This document shows positions 37,137 through 49,300 of a stretch of DNA of 64,000 nt, piece after piece; the first letter of the stretch is position 1; every line of letters begins with the position of its first letter. The notes beneath the pieces were generated by a model, which searched no databases, was not told the origin of the DNA, and saw nothing but the letters and a program-made list of their open reading frames with translations. The DNA lies in the NCBI GenBank assembly GCA_030549495.1, contig JAUIRK010000671.1:45559-109558 (forward strand), in the 5' to 3' direction. This DNA is from Nectonema munidae (Eukaryota > Nematomorpha > Nectonematoida > Nectonematidae). The position numbers and the translations under genes were made by a program.

Positions 37137-39411
37137 CAGTGGTTCTTAACCTGGGGGTCGTGACCCCCTTAGGGGTAATTTTAAATTCTTAGAGAGGTAG
37201 TGAAAACCGGATTAAAAATTGTTTTTATTAGTCGTTTTGTGATAATGATAAAAGGTACATTCAAGCATTTTTTCTCTACGCAAAAACAGGATGTAAATTT
37301 CTTATAATAAATGTATTTGTAATTAGTCAGTATTTTTCTAATCCTCCATATGTAGTCGCCAAAACACATTTTTGTCATCTTACATTGCTTTTTTTTCATG
37401 CTTTTGCCCTATATAATTTTCCTAACACATATCACATACGGCTGTAATTTCTCTTTCCATGTTGACTTTATCAAATTATATCAATCATAAATAATTGTTT
37501 TATCATTGTTATATATCAGTTGAAATCAAATCATATTGCACATGCATACAACAATGATAATAATAATAAAAGAAAGAAGAGTATACTTTGAAGTTTTTTC
37601 ATAACTTTGCTACGTAGTATTTTCAAGCGTTTGATTGTTGCAATAATTTCACTTATTCTCAGTTTTAATGTCTGCTAAAAAAACGCACATATAATGAAGC
37701 TTTTCTCAAATTTGGTTTTACAAGTATTATTCAAAACTCAGTTGTTAAACCCCAATGTGTTTTTGTAGTAAAGTTTTAAGCCAAGTAAATTGAAGCAACA
37801 CTTCGAAACTGTTCATACCCAACACGCTGGTAAAAGTTTAAATTATTTTAAACAAAAAGAAACATCTTTAAGAGCAATCCGGATAGATTCAACTGGGCAA
37901 AGTAAAGCCGCTCTAAAAGCATCTTTTAAAATTGCATTGAACATTGCAAAAGCTAAGAAACCTCATACTATTGGTAAGGAATTGATAAAACCTTGTATCT
38001 TAGAAGCTGTTTCATCTGTTCTTGGGCAAAAACAAGCAGAAAAATTAAAATCATTTTCTCTTTCAAATGACACTATCAGAAAGCGTATTTTTGATATGAG
38101 TGAAGATATACTAATACAAACAGTAAATGCAATGAAGGCTAGTTCTTTTTATTCTTTGCAACTTGATGAGTCAACAGATGTTTCATCATGCTCCAAACTT
38201 TTGGTTTATGCTCGATATTTTGAAGAACAAGCTTTAAAAGAAGAATACTTGTTTTCTGAGCCATTAAGTACCACAGCTCGTGGAGAAGACGTTTTCAAAA
38301 TTCTTGAAAGCTTTTTAGCAAAACATAGTTTAAGCTGGAAAACGCTTGTTGGAGTATGTACTGACGGGGCTCCATCAGTGATTGGCTATAAATCTGGGTT
38401 TAAAGCTCTCGTTAAAAAAACCGCACCCCACATCTCTTTCACTCACTGCATGATTCACCGCTATGCTTTAGCGATGAAAACTCTTCCCCCATCTCTTCGA
38501 GAAGTTTTGGATTTAGTTGTCAAGATTGTAAATCATATTAGAAAAAATGCTACAACTTCGAGAATTTTTAAAAATATGTGTGAAGAAATTGGTATGAATT
38601 TTTCAGTTCTTCTGCACACAGAAGTGCGTTGGCTCTCGAGAGGTAACGTATTAAATAGATTTTTTCACCTTCGAGAACGGCGATTAACATTATTAGAACA
38701 AGGGTCTTCTAAATCTAAAGAAAATTTTTTTTAATTAAAATGAAGGATGAAGTTTTTCTATCCAAAGTTGCCTACCTTGCAGATTTTTTTACTGAAATGA
38801 ATTCAATAAGCTCCAAGGAAATCTTTCCTTTTCTCATATTATTTTAGATAAAATAGCAGGTTTTCAATCTAAAATCAATTTTTATAAATAATGAAATGAG
38901 CTTTTTTCCTCAAATGACTTCTTTTCTAAGATCTTCAACCCAAAAAGAATGTACTTTTTGTGATGAAATATTAGCTCACCTTGCACATGTCAACCAGGCA
39001 ATTAACGAATATTTTCCAAATATAAAGAATCGTTTTAATGATGCTTGGATATTTAGACCTTTTTCGGTGAGCGAAAGTGCAATTGAAAATAGTGATATCT
39101 CTGCTAAGATTGAGTTTTTCCAAATTCGAGAAAACATTCAACTTAAACTTGATTTCAACGAACAATCACTTGCAAAGTTTTGGGCAAAATTGGAAACTGT
39201 TTATCCTGTTCTTTCAAAACGTGCCATGCAATTTTTAGTACAGTCCCCTTCAACTTATCGCTGCGAGACAGGATTTTGTGCCATGATGAGCTTAAAAACA
39301 AGTTCACGTAATAAGCTTATTATTGATGCCGACATGAGATGTTGCTTATCAAACATTGTGCCGTGTTTTGAAAATTTTTTATCTAATAAACAGTACCAAC
39401 CTTCTCATTAA
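37137..39411 (+). mobile_element. hAT transposon, ZBED5/Buster-like transposase, broken
   Basis: The left terminus CAGTGGTTCTTAACCTGGGG at 37137 is the classical hAT (Charlie/Buster-type) terminal repeat. The transposase starts at ATG 37668 (MSAKK) with a degraded BED zinc finger. A long frame, 37790-38734, carries the RNase-H-fold core: ALKASFKIALNIAKAKKPHT, LDESTDVSSCSKLLVYARYF, CTDGAPSVIGYKSGF, HCMIHRYALAMKTLP and EVRWLSRGNVL. A second frame, 38896-39411, holds the C-terminal hAT dimerisation region (TYRCETGFCAMMSLKTSS). Frame breaks in the BED region and between 38734 and 38896 indicate inactivity. The family has been domesticated in vertebrates (ZBED5, FAM200), but the terminal repeat and breaks favour a transposon fossil. 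The right terminal repeat was not found. Confidence 0.93.
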
Positions 39412-39419
39412 TATATATA

Positions 39420-40425
39420 TATTTAGTATTGTTTTTGAATAGATTTTTGTCATTTTTATTTTTATTAAAGAACAAGAAAACATTTTTTCTTACTGAAAAA
39501 GAAAGTTAGTGTGCATGTTGTGTGTGTTGTTATGCTAAAAATAGGTCATGGGTATTGAATATTTAAGTCAAAATTATTTATCAACATTTCCAATTTATAA
39601 TCAAATTTGCTGTACTTTTTGATATTCTCTGATGCCAGCAGTTTCTAATTTGTCATGAACTTTTTGTTTTTGTATCTATTATATAGATCTAATAATACAA
39701 ACATATCCTTTTGTTATATAAAATCAGCTTTTATAAAATCTTTTGAGTTTCCTCTCTAATATTTTAATGTATTTATTTGGGCATGACTTTTTGGTTGAAT
39801 GCACATGAATCCACTTTTTCAGTTGAATCTACTCAAATATTTTATTTCAAGACGTATTTTTTTATCTTGAATTTCATCATGATAAACATCTACTGTGTTG
39901 TTTATTTGAATTTTTGCCATTATTTCAAGCCATATTTTTTGGTCTTAACTGGAATTTTTGTTTAAAGAATTGTATATTTTGTTTTTTACCTGAAATGAGA
40001 ATTTTTTAATTTGAATCCAGTTGAACCATTTTATTTGTTTCAACCCTTATTTTTTAATCTTAAGTATTTCGTCATGGTAGACTATGTTGTTAATTTAAAT
40101 AATTGTAGTTAAATAAAAGTTTATCATGGGTTAAATAGAGGTTTCAAGTGTAGTCAACGTAAAAAACGACAAAATATAGGATTATTTTAAAGAAAAAATA
40201 TAAAACTTTCCTGAAAAGGTGAAATTTAGTAGTTTGGGCATTCAAAATTTGTTTTACTATTATTGGTAATAAAACTGAAGAAATTCGGACTAAAAGAAAT
40301 AAAATACCTCTTTTAGATAGAAAGAAACCACAATTTACAGATAATTAGCGCTTACGGAGTAAAAGGAAAATCACTACATATATAGAAAATGTTTGTAGTG
40401 AAGATTTTAATATGATCTTTAATAT
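39420..40425. other. Gene-free stretch with a diverged tandem duplication
   Basis: No gene is seen. About 39820-39925 and 40010-40110 are diverged direct copies (both run from a TGAATCCA word to a GTTGTT-AATTT word, about 190 bp apart). No link to a known element. Confidence 0.4.
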
Positions 40426-40429
40426 TTCT

Positions 40430-42910
40430 CCAAAGGAGTTAAGCTATCCAAGAGGTGAAATAGAGCTTTTAATAGAAGTTTTATTTTGCGTCTCTGCATC
40501 CATCTCCACAATGTTATCATCAAAATTTAATACATTCTGAGTCCTTGTTAGGCAAGGCAGTTTGGTGAATATTAAAAAAAAATGAGACCTAATGTATAAA
40601 TGCATCTAACTTTCATGTGAACGTCAAATTGATGGAAGACTTTTTTAGTACGGTAGCAATGGGGCGTATAAAGGGCACTCATTAAACAATGATTTGTACA
40701 AATGGCCTCTATTGGTTAACAATTTGCTGGAAATTTTGTTGAAATTTAGAGAAAATAAGTATGCTCTTTTGGGAGATTTAAACCACGCCTCTATAGTGGC
40801 ACACTCATCGTTTCATGTGGAGAAATTTTGGAGACCAGCAACCGGAAAGTTAATAGCTTTAGGGACAGTCCAGTGTGAAAAATTGCTATTTGTGCATTAA
40901 GAAATGCAGCCTCGTTAGCATAATATAATCGTATTAGAGATAAATCTACAACCTTGAAAATTACTTCCTCTTAAAAAAGGCGCGTTTTTTGTAAAAGAAT
41001 GAGATGGATTTACCTTTAAATTTGAATATCCATTTCGCAATCTCAAGTTAAATTCAACAAACATGTAGAAATATTTTAAGCTTGATTAATGAAATATTAG
41101 ATCTTTTTGGACTTCTTGCCCCATATATAGTCACTGCTAAAATTATGTTAAGAAATACTTGGAGCAGCAGCGATGACAGACAAATTGGTTGGGGCGAGCC
41201 TGTGACCCATAAACAAAAACAGGAGCGTGTTAAATTTTTTGTCAAATTACAACAGTCTAAAACTTTATTTTTTGGCTAAAGCCTTGATAACAGGAGAAAA
41301 CGGTAACATTTGATTGTGTTTAGTTTCAGATAACTCCAAACAGGCTTTCGTGACATGTACTGTCTAAAAAGTAGAGCTGTGTTTTGTCAACTTGTTAGTG
41401 CAGAAACTAAAGTATGGCCCCTAAATAAATAAGATGTTTTAACCATAGTAAGAGGAGAGCTACAAGGTGCTGTTTTAGCAAAAAGATTAGCAAAATTCAA
41501 TATATCAAATTCACGAATAAAATTTGATATGATTCTTTTTATGATAGACTCAATGGTTGGATATTTCAAAATCTATATAAGTTCGACACCTTTATTTCAC
41601 ATCGATTAGGGGAGATACACTCTTTTACTTCTCCAAAACTGGTATTATGTACAAAGTAAACACAATATAGCGGATATGTTAACAAAAAAGACACTGCTTG
41701 ATATAGGAAAAAAGTCAGAATCGCAACGTAGACCAAAATTTTTATACACCAAATTTGAAGAGTGGCCGAAGAAAAGTTAGAGCCTGGGGAAAAGGAAAAC
41801 TACATGGATCCTAGAAAATATAAAAGATATAAAATGTTTGTGAATGTTACGGCTCGGGTATTGGAATTAGTAAATCCAAATAAAGGGTTGTGGAAAGATT
41901 TCTTCTTCATCTACACCTTGTCCCCAAGTTGGGGGTGGGTGGCCATGCTCTTGAGCCTCCATTTTCCTCTATCCTCAGCATCATCTTGTTCTAACCCGAG
42001 AGTGTGTATTTTTTCCAAGAGCCCATCTTTCCATCTCTTGCAAGGTCTTCCCCTTTTTCTTTTGCCGACTACAGTCCCATCAAAAGCTTTTCTAACGATG
42101 TTTTCTTCTTTCATTCTTAGTGCATGGCCATACCACCTTAGTTTGCTTCTTTCTATAACACTTAAAACACTAAAGGTTACTAGGCTACGTCTCCTGACTT
42201 CTTCATTTTTTATGTGATCTTTCAACGGTATTCCGAGTATTTTCCTCAACATATTCAATTCTGTTGTGGCAAACTTTCTTTCATCTTTCTTTTTTAAAGT
42301 TAGACATTCTGTTCCATAAGTCATAACCGGTCTGATGGTTGTTGTATATATTTTGCCTTTAATATCAGTGGGATTCTTTTATCCCACTGCACAGGTTTCA
42401 TTTCTTTCCACTTCATCCAGCTCGCATTTATTCTTGCTTGCACTTCTTTCTCACAAATCCCATTCTCTGCACTTTGAGAACCCAAATACTTCTTTTGGTT
42501 GTGGAAAGATTTATTGGGGGGAAAATAACCATTGTTGAACAGGACTTTGCTATAGAGCTCTGGGTAAAAGATGCACAAAAGTTGAATAAGAATAAAATAA
42601 TAAAAGGTATTTATAAAAACCTTTGTCCGTTCAAAGATCTAATAATAGATAGCCGGTATCTGCACGGCCAAAAGAAATCAGTTATCAACCGATTCTTCTT
42701 CCTTATGATCATGCAATTTTTAAATTGTACGTCAAACAGATACATGACTTGAGTCACACAGGGGTTTCAACCACTAGTTGGACATGCAAATTCCTAAATA
42801 AGATACGTTATAATTACACGATAGTGAAATTGTACAGAAAACAATACAAGAACAAAATAAACTCTGAAAGTTTAACCTATCAGATCCCAAGAAAAGGAGA
42901 CGATAATTAG
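40430..42910 (+). mobile_element. BEL/Pao LTR-retrotransposon fossil (pol region)
   Basis: A degraded internal region on the plus strand. Parts in order: a protease-like stretch (about 40450-40560), reverse transcriptase (about 40690-40900, with ALLGDL in the position of the family's ALLGDIEKAF), the region downstream of RT (41082-41280, LFGLLAPYIVTAKIML), and the integrase N-terminal region (about 42540-42910, with the zinc-binding histidine pair). It is broken in many places (more than five) and looks old. An RTE-like LINE tail lies inside it. No flanking LTRs were recognised, and the gag region was not found. Confidence 0.82.
41902..42496 (-). mobile_element. RTE-like LINE 3' fragment nested in the BEL/Pao fossil
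   Basis: 595 bp inserted with a 16-bp target duplication GGTTGTGGAAAGATTT (41886-41901 and 42497-42512). On the minus strand it encodes the end of an RTE-type reverse transcriptase: KKYLGSQSAENGICEKEVQ, then NASWMKWKEM, then KLRWYGHALRMKEENI, KRKRGRPCKRWKDGLLEKI and AEDRGKWRL. The sequence is 5' truncated at 42496, and its 3' end (41902) has an ATGAAGAAGA-type tail. A frame shift near 42320 separates the two coding pieces. The preserved target duplication shows that it arrived after the host element and is fairly young. Confidence 0.93.
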
Positions 42911-43006
42911 GCTATAGAGAAGGTAAGCTAGCATACTTTTACTGTACTAAAATGAGTGTAACGGTACTTGATTATTTTATAAAATAATTTTATGTATTTA
43001 ATACAC

Positions 43007-43390
43007 GTAAACGTTGAAAAGGCGGTCATTGACGCCGAAATATGCAAAAAAAATTAAATTTTAGACATGCAATCAATTATTTATATATATATCTTACACC
43101 CGTTTTCATAGTGGCGTTGGTAAATGTAAATATCTGATGAAAGTTAAAAAAAAATCTTATAAAAATATTCTAATGAATTATTTTTAAATCCATTTCACAT
43201 CATTTTTTATAGTAGCATTGGTGAATATAAATTTTTAGTAAACGTAAAAAAGAGAGTCATTGACCCCGAAATTAAAAAATATTTCATTTGAGATGTAGCA
43301 TGATTTATTTTTTAGATTTATTCATGCGCATTATACAGTCACTGGAATAGTAGAGTAAGTGAATGCAAATATCTCGCAACGCTTACGTCA
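43007..43390 (+). repeat. ~230-bp tandem units abutting the EMC8/9 start
   Basis: GTAAACGT followed by a GTCATTGACSCCGAAAT block occurs at 43007 and again at 43238. The word AATGTAAATATCT at 43123 corresponds to AATGCAAATATCT at 43362, which contains the EMC8/9 start codon. A related block (GAGAGTCATTACCCC) is also found in DERA intron 1 near 50657. The repeat therefore extends into the first codons of the gene. Confidence 0.6.
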
Positions 43391-43950
43391 AGGCGTGTCT
43401 ACACGCGCTCAAGTACCCGAAGGAAAGCGTGAATGGCGTCTTCATCAGTGACAAAGAATGCAACAAAGTTTGCAACGTCTTCCCCCTTTTTCACATCAAC
43501 CTCAATTTGCTGCCGATGCTGGAATTTGCGTTGAACCAGATTGAAACCTACTGCAAAATCAACGACTTCTGTATAGTGGGCTTCTACCAAGCGAATCAAC
43601 TGATCAATCAAAATCTACCTGATTTATCCTGTCTTAAGATTGTGGAGAAAATGTTAGAAGAAAATAAAAAAACTTTTCTAGTCATGATCAATAATACTCG
43701 ATTAAATATTTTCAATGAGTCCGTCTCCTACTTCGATGTGTATGCGCCATCCGAGGATAGAAAATGGAAGAAAAATGAAACGTACTTTGAAGATGATTCT
43801 CAAGCGTATGCGTCTTGGAACGCGTGTGTGGGCGAATTGTACAAGAGTGAGTCACATGAGATCTTAGTTGATTTCGACAACCACCTTGAAAATTTATCCG
43901 GTAACTGGAAGAATTCCTCCTTAGACGACGTTATCCTCAAACATTTTTAG
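43363..43950 (+). CDS. EMC8: ER membrane protein complex subunit 8/9 (EMC8/EMC9)
   Basis: A 195-residue, single-exon protein of the UPF0172/EMC8-EMC9 family, a cytosolic-side subunit of the ER membrane complex that inserts tail-anchored and multipass proteins. It has the inactive MPN (JAMM-like) fold and lacks the metal-binding residues, as the family does. Landmarks: NAYVKACLHALKYP (residues about 6-19), VNGVFISD, FPLFHINLNLLPMLEFAL (about 45-62), CIVGFYQANQ (about 72-81), and the C-terminal EILVDFDNHLENLSGNWK, all collinear with human EMC8 and EMC9 (about 210 residues). The start at 43363 fits the N-terminus because family members begin a few residues before the AY motif. No intron signal interrupts it. 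Animals outside vertebrates usually have one EMC8/9 gene, so the symbol is by family. Confidence 0.95.
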   Translation: MQISRNAYVKACLHALKYPKESVNGVFISDKECNKVCNVFPLFHINLNLLPMLEFALNQIETYCKINDFCIVGFYQANQLINQNLPDLSCLKIVEKMLEENKKTFLVMINNTRLNIFNESVSYFDVYAPSEDRKWKKNETYFEDDSQAYASWNACVGELYKSESHEILVDFDNHLENLSGNWKNSSLDDVILKHF

Positions 43951-45979
43951 TCATGAGCGTATATTTTTTTGTTTTTATAAAAAACTGTATTTTAATTCAT
44001 TTTCAATCTTGCAAAAATAATACTTCACATATTTTTTGGATAGAACAATTTATCGTTTTTAGAAAAGCGAAAATCTTTTAGCTAAATTAACGTAGAGACG
44101 GTGAAAGTAACCATGATAACCTTTCAAACAACTTGAAAAAAGTGCATTTATTTAGTTTAATTGGGGTGGAAGTGAAAAAATAAGGTCACTATATCAAAAG
44201 GTAGGGAAATTTATTGTATATTCGCAAATTAACAAAAAAAAATTGCAAAATAAAAATAACCACCATTAAAATGTAGGTTTCAATAAATTCCTGTTAAAAT
44301 TCATGCGATGATATGCTTGACAACCATCAGTAAACCTCATTTCCGTTTACATTGTAAGCGTGAAGTCCCCGTAGTTCTGAGAGCATTATGAATGGATAAT
44401 GTGTTGATTTAAGTTTTTGAAAATCTGGCAAAGCTCGCCATGAGCAAAAATTGTGTGGAACATAAAGCGAATTCACACAACACAATCGCTGCGTATAAAT
44501 AATAATGGTATTTTCGAATCAGTCTTTTCGATTTCAACCACGCCAAACTTTCGGCATTAAATTTGCAAACTCAACTGCTCTTCGAAGAGATTCACTCAAG
44601 AACTTTTCAAGACTAAAATGCATTTATCACGCTACTTGCCTTGAATCGTTATAAAATCTAGAATGTAGAATACCTGCACCCTTTTAAATCAGGGCTGCTG
44701 ATTAAGAGAAATATAAGCATATAGAGATGGACCTAACCACGGTTGCGAATTTGGGAGTCAGAGATTTAAAGAAATAGGAGTCGGTATTTAATCAAATTTA
44801 GGCGTCGGAGTTGAATTTTTGGAGCATGCGAAGTGGCTTTCTTCAATCGAAGTTGAAAATGAAGAGTTGGCGTTGAATTTATTAAGTTGTATCTCGAGTC
44901 GGAGTGGAATTTTTATAAGTACGTTGAAATCTGTCCAATGCGAGGAAGAGCTAAGGAAATGTAAAGAATGTTCGTGATTGGCAGGTGTCCATTATTCTCA
45001 AAGCCAATAATAGCTATGAGCTCATTAATATTGAAAAGATAGACTGGAAGATATAGGAGGGACTATGCTCATTTAGGGAAAAAAGACTAAATTTAACCTT
45101 TCTTTACCGATTATATACCATGTTTTCACATAGGCTGTAATCAAGTGTCTGTGTGTAGTAACTCTCCTTACTATTCAACCTTAAATGAATGGGGAACCAG
45201 CTAGTATGTATTTATCGTATACTAAACTAACACAGTAATTAATTATATTTAGAAGTGTCTTTGGAGATTTTTCAATACAGATCTCCTCTCCTTTATAGAG
45301 AAGCTAAAATGGATAAACATGTTCACATATTGTTACATACAATGTCTGTTCGTGTTCGCATTACACAGATGTCCGCTATTCACATGATAGTTTCATACTA
45401 ATATTGTTTGAAAGTGATTCGGGAATTGAAATAATGTCCGTAATTTAGTAGGACAGTCTTTACTGTACTAGGATTCTGAGTGTTAGCTAGGTATTCTCTC
45501 CAGAACCCAAGAACTAACCAATTTAAAAAGGTATTTTCTCTGACTCCTGGTATGTATAAATATTATCTACTGTCATTTCCCTTAATAAAAAGTTTAGAAG
45601 GTATAAAAGTCATGCAATTATTTTTCTTGTAATTTTAAGGCTTATACAAATGAATTTTTGGATTTAAGTTAAAAATAATTTAGAACAAGTCTTATCATTA
45701 CTTTTAAACATTATTCTAAATAAGTTTCATCGGTTAAAGCTGATCTTTTTCTCATTATTATTTTATTTTCAACCTTGCTTTACGAATTTAAATTACGTGA
45801 AAAATACTCAATTTTAAAGTAAAAAAGTCTGACAATATCAATCAACACTATGAAACAAAATGTAGAATTTGCGATTTTTCTAGCTACCTTATATTATATG
45901 CATTGGATCTTATAAACCCGCGAACCTGAAAAGCATTCAAGGAACGTTAGCTTCTTGGTGGTATCTAAGTCTGACACTA
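43951..45979. other. Intergenic between EMC8/9 and DERA
   Basis: No further gene is recognised. AATAAA-like sites downstream of EMC8/9 (for example CAATAAATTCC near 44280) could serve its 3' end. A GTCGGAGT-rich block at about 44745-44930 (GGAGTCGGTATT, GGCGTCGGAGTTG, CGAGTCGGAGTGG) is a diverged dispersed repeat also seen near 33060. Confidence 0.45.
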
Positions 45980-46141
45980 CCGGGTGATTCAAAAGTCGCC
46001 ATGTATAGAAAAAAACAATTTATTTAAAAAAAATAATGAAGAATTACATGTTCTTGCTTTCTTTGACCTTAGATTACATTGTTCCTATAAAAAAATTGAA
46101 TAAATTTCTCCTGTGCATGGTGGCGACTTTGAATCTCCCGG
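45980..46141. mobile_element. MITE with CCGGGTGATTC termini (Tc1/mariner-like)
   Basis: 162 bp with ~25-bp imperfect terminal inverted repeats: CCGGGTGATTCAAAAGTCGC at 45980 and GGCGACTTTGAATCTCCCGG ending 46141. The left flank is TA, the right flank TC (a possible decayed TA duplication). It lies about 165 bp beyond the DERA stop codon. No coding capacity. Confidence 0.75.
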
Positions 46142-46306
46142 TCGCAATCAATTGAGTCGAACCAAAAATACGCAAATAATTTTAACGTGGTCGAAGTCTT
46201 ATCTTTTAAATTTCAGATAAAAATTTATTCACAGTTCTGCAGTCCTAATTTTTATGATGAATACAACTTTCTGCGTTATTGATTGTTGAGAAAATGTAAA
46301 AGTACT

Positions 46307-49300
46307 TTATTTAAAGTGATCAATGATTTTGTCAAGTAGAGAGCTAGCTCCGATTCTGAATAATTTTGGGTTCAACCAGTCTTCTCCCAAAACTTCTTTA
46401 ACTAGCAGAAAGTATGAGATGGCGTCATCACAAGTCCTAATGCCACCAGCTGCCTTGAAGCCGGTCCGCACGCCACTGTCTTTGAACGCGTCTTTGATGG
46501 CAAGCAGCATTGTGTACGCCGTTTCCAAGCTCGCATTGACCACTTCCTTTCCTATAAAGAACACATATATATTTATATGCGTTGGTAAGATGACAAAATC
46601 ATTGCGTATCCTTTAAAATCATGAATTGTTATGGAGAAACAAAAGATCATCTGAAATCTCTTCTTGTAAATGAGACTCTCTCTATGCCAGTGAATCTCGA
46701 TTCGTATTCTGGCCTTAGAAGACTTCTTAATTCAAGAACAGTTTATTGTGGAATGTCTCATAGCGATTTTTCGATTGGGGACAGTCCTACGCTGATGTTG
46801 CAAAGATGGTTCTGATTCGATTTGCTACTACATATGAGTGTAAGCAAGCGTTTTCCATGCTACTTGTCATTGAAACCAAATTCTTAAACATATTGGAAGT
46901 AAGCTAATGAGAGTTGCATTGACCAAAACAGAGCCAAACTTAGACAAAGCAGATGCATCCACCCCCTTGACATTGATTGGATTATTTAGACAATTATTTA
47001 ATGAACAAGTGTGTCAATTTTTTAGTACAGTGGTTTATATTTATCGATAGATATGCTATACTCCAACCAAGTGAAGGTTTTATACCATGACTCTAAAAAT
47101 GATCTCTTTTGTGAATCTTTAGCGAACAGAAATTTAGGTTATTTATCCGAGAGTAGATTATTATTATTATTATTCGGCAACCCCGCTATCCGATGCAATA
47201 TTGATTAGGAGCTAAAAGATTTTCATATTCCACCAACAGATATATTCAGTTAGAAAGTAAATTGTTTGAAAATATGTTTAGGACATGGGTCTATGAATTG
47301 ACAGGTCTGAAGTTGTGGTTTTAAATTTTGTCCTTTCAAAAAACAAAGTGAGGGTTTAAAATTTTTGAAAGAAATGTTCTACAAACCTTAAATTTATATA
47401 AATATTCCCTATATTGTACCCTATAAATTACATGAGAATGAAATTATTTCTAAGTTTATTAACAACAATTTTTAGGAAAAGTGTGAGAACATTACCAACT
47501 ATTCAAAGCAAACTTGATAAAAAAAAAGTAAAACATTAAATAAAACGAATGTCTAAGAATAAAGATGCTAAATATTTGATTTAGAGAATAAAAGACTTGA
47601 TTATTTAAATTTGTATTTAGCAAATATTATAAGGACATTTTTCCTAACTTGCGTATTCTATTACATTAATTTAACTCTTTCAGAATAGGGATATGCCTTT
47701 TAAGCTTTAAATCATAGAGAATACTTTCTTATATATTTATGTGCTATAAAAATATGTGCTCCACCGGAAAATGCTACATTACTGCCTCAGATCAAAAATA
47801 GCTCAAATTTCTCCTGTTTTATGAACATAACTTCAAAAGCATGAAACTCCATTAAAAAAATATAAAAATTTTTGTTTTCTATCTTAAGAAAAATACAATT
47901 TTCGAAAGAGTTTTAATTTGCAATTTTATTCATATCAAGTCGAACACCATGTTTTTATAGATTATACACCTCTCTTTAAGAACGCTCAGTGAGCAAGAGT
48001 TACGAACTAACGCATAAAGAGGTGTTCGGTAAGCTTGCAGAAATATTCAAGGGATAGTACTTGCAAATTTTTAAATGGGTGCTGTTTCAATTTTAAAGCC
48101 TGATCGCGAAGCCCATCTTAATGCTTTGAGGACCGGAATTTTTAAGACTAATGCTCTGCTTTCTTTTTTGAATACAAGTTTATATATTTAACCCTTTGAG
48201 TACCGGTGAGTACCTTGGGATTTCATTCCCAAGAAATGAAATTTGTCTGCTTAAAAATATAAAAATTCTATTGAAAAGAAAAGCAGAAGGATTAGTCATC
48301 AAAAGCCGACGATTTTCATTTCTTGAAACGCCGGTGTTACACTCGTCCTCAAAGAAAAGGCTAATAATGACTTAGCCCTATGTAAAAATGATTTGACTTA
48401 ACCCTTTCGTGACCAGTGTATCATATATGATACATAAACAATTTTACCTTCGTCTGCCTACTCAAATAATTTTGTATATGAATCTTCTGCTTTTTAATAA
48501 ATATCGTCTGATTTTTCTCGTCACGAAAGGGTAAGCTCTTTTTCACTACCCAAATGCGCACCTATTACCCGACTCGGAATGAAATACTTAACTTTACGTA
48601 CACAAAGTGAAAACGCTCTTACTTTCAATGCAGTTAAATAAGAGTTAGCAAAGTGATCTGTTTTGTTTGATCTTAAATGGGTTTTAAAATGAAGGAAGTT
48701 ATCACCTGTGGAAGTCTTGACAAAGTCGCTTCCCGCTGAAATGACACTTCGACACGCGTTGTATATCTCCACATCGTCTTTCAATTCGCCAACTGACAGA
48801 ATTGTTTTCAACACTTTATCTCGGCCAAGCACTTCTTTCTTCCTCTTGATTTCGGTGAAAAGCTTTGTTCAAGTAAAAATTCATAGGTTAATCCTCTAAG
48901 TAAAGTCATTTTATCCTTAAATTCAAGGAAAAATGATCAAGTTTGTTGTTTTTTCACATTTATAAGGATAAATAATAATAAATACAATAAGTTATAGGTA
49001 ATTTGATTCTTATTCCATTTCACTCCAGGTTAATTAAAACTAGCTAATTAGCCAAAAGTTAAAATTTAATTAATTTTTTGGAGAGAAATTACCTAGAGTG
49101 AAATTGACTGGGAGGAGGTCAAAATACTGCTTAAACTGTAAATCTCTGATAATTATAGATTTTGGTGTAGAGTCCTAGAGTAACTTCTAATTCAACGTAT
49201 AAAGATTCAAAAAATGGCGTTTTGAAGGAAAAATAAAAAAGCACACTCATTTTATTTCAAATTGTGATACTTTTTTTTATCTATCTGATTTGAAGGCAAT

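Larger units (their letters stand above)
46552..48705 (-). other. DERA intron 2
   Basis: A 2154-bp intron from donor GTGATAAC (48705 downwards) to acceptor TTCTTTATAG (ending 46552). It holds two TTAA-type MITEs (48192-48360 and 48402-48531) and otherwise AT-rich sequence with no recognised gene; a (TTA)n run lies at about 47159. Confidence 0.85.

Noticed and set aside
43399-43611. Minus-strand 70-residue open frame inside EMC8/9
   Set aside because: Antisense shadow of the EMC8/9 coding sequence.
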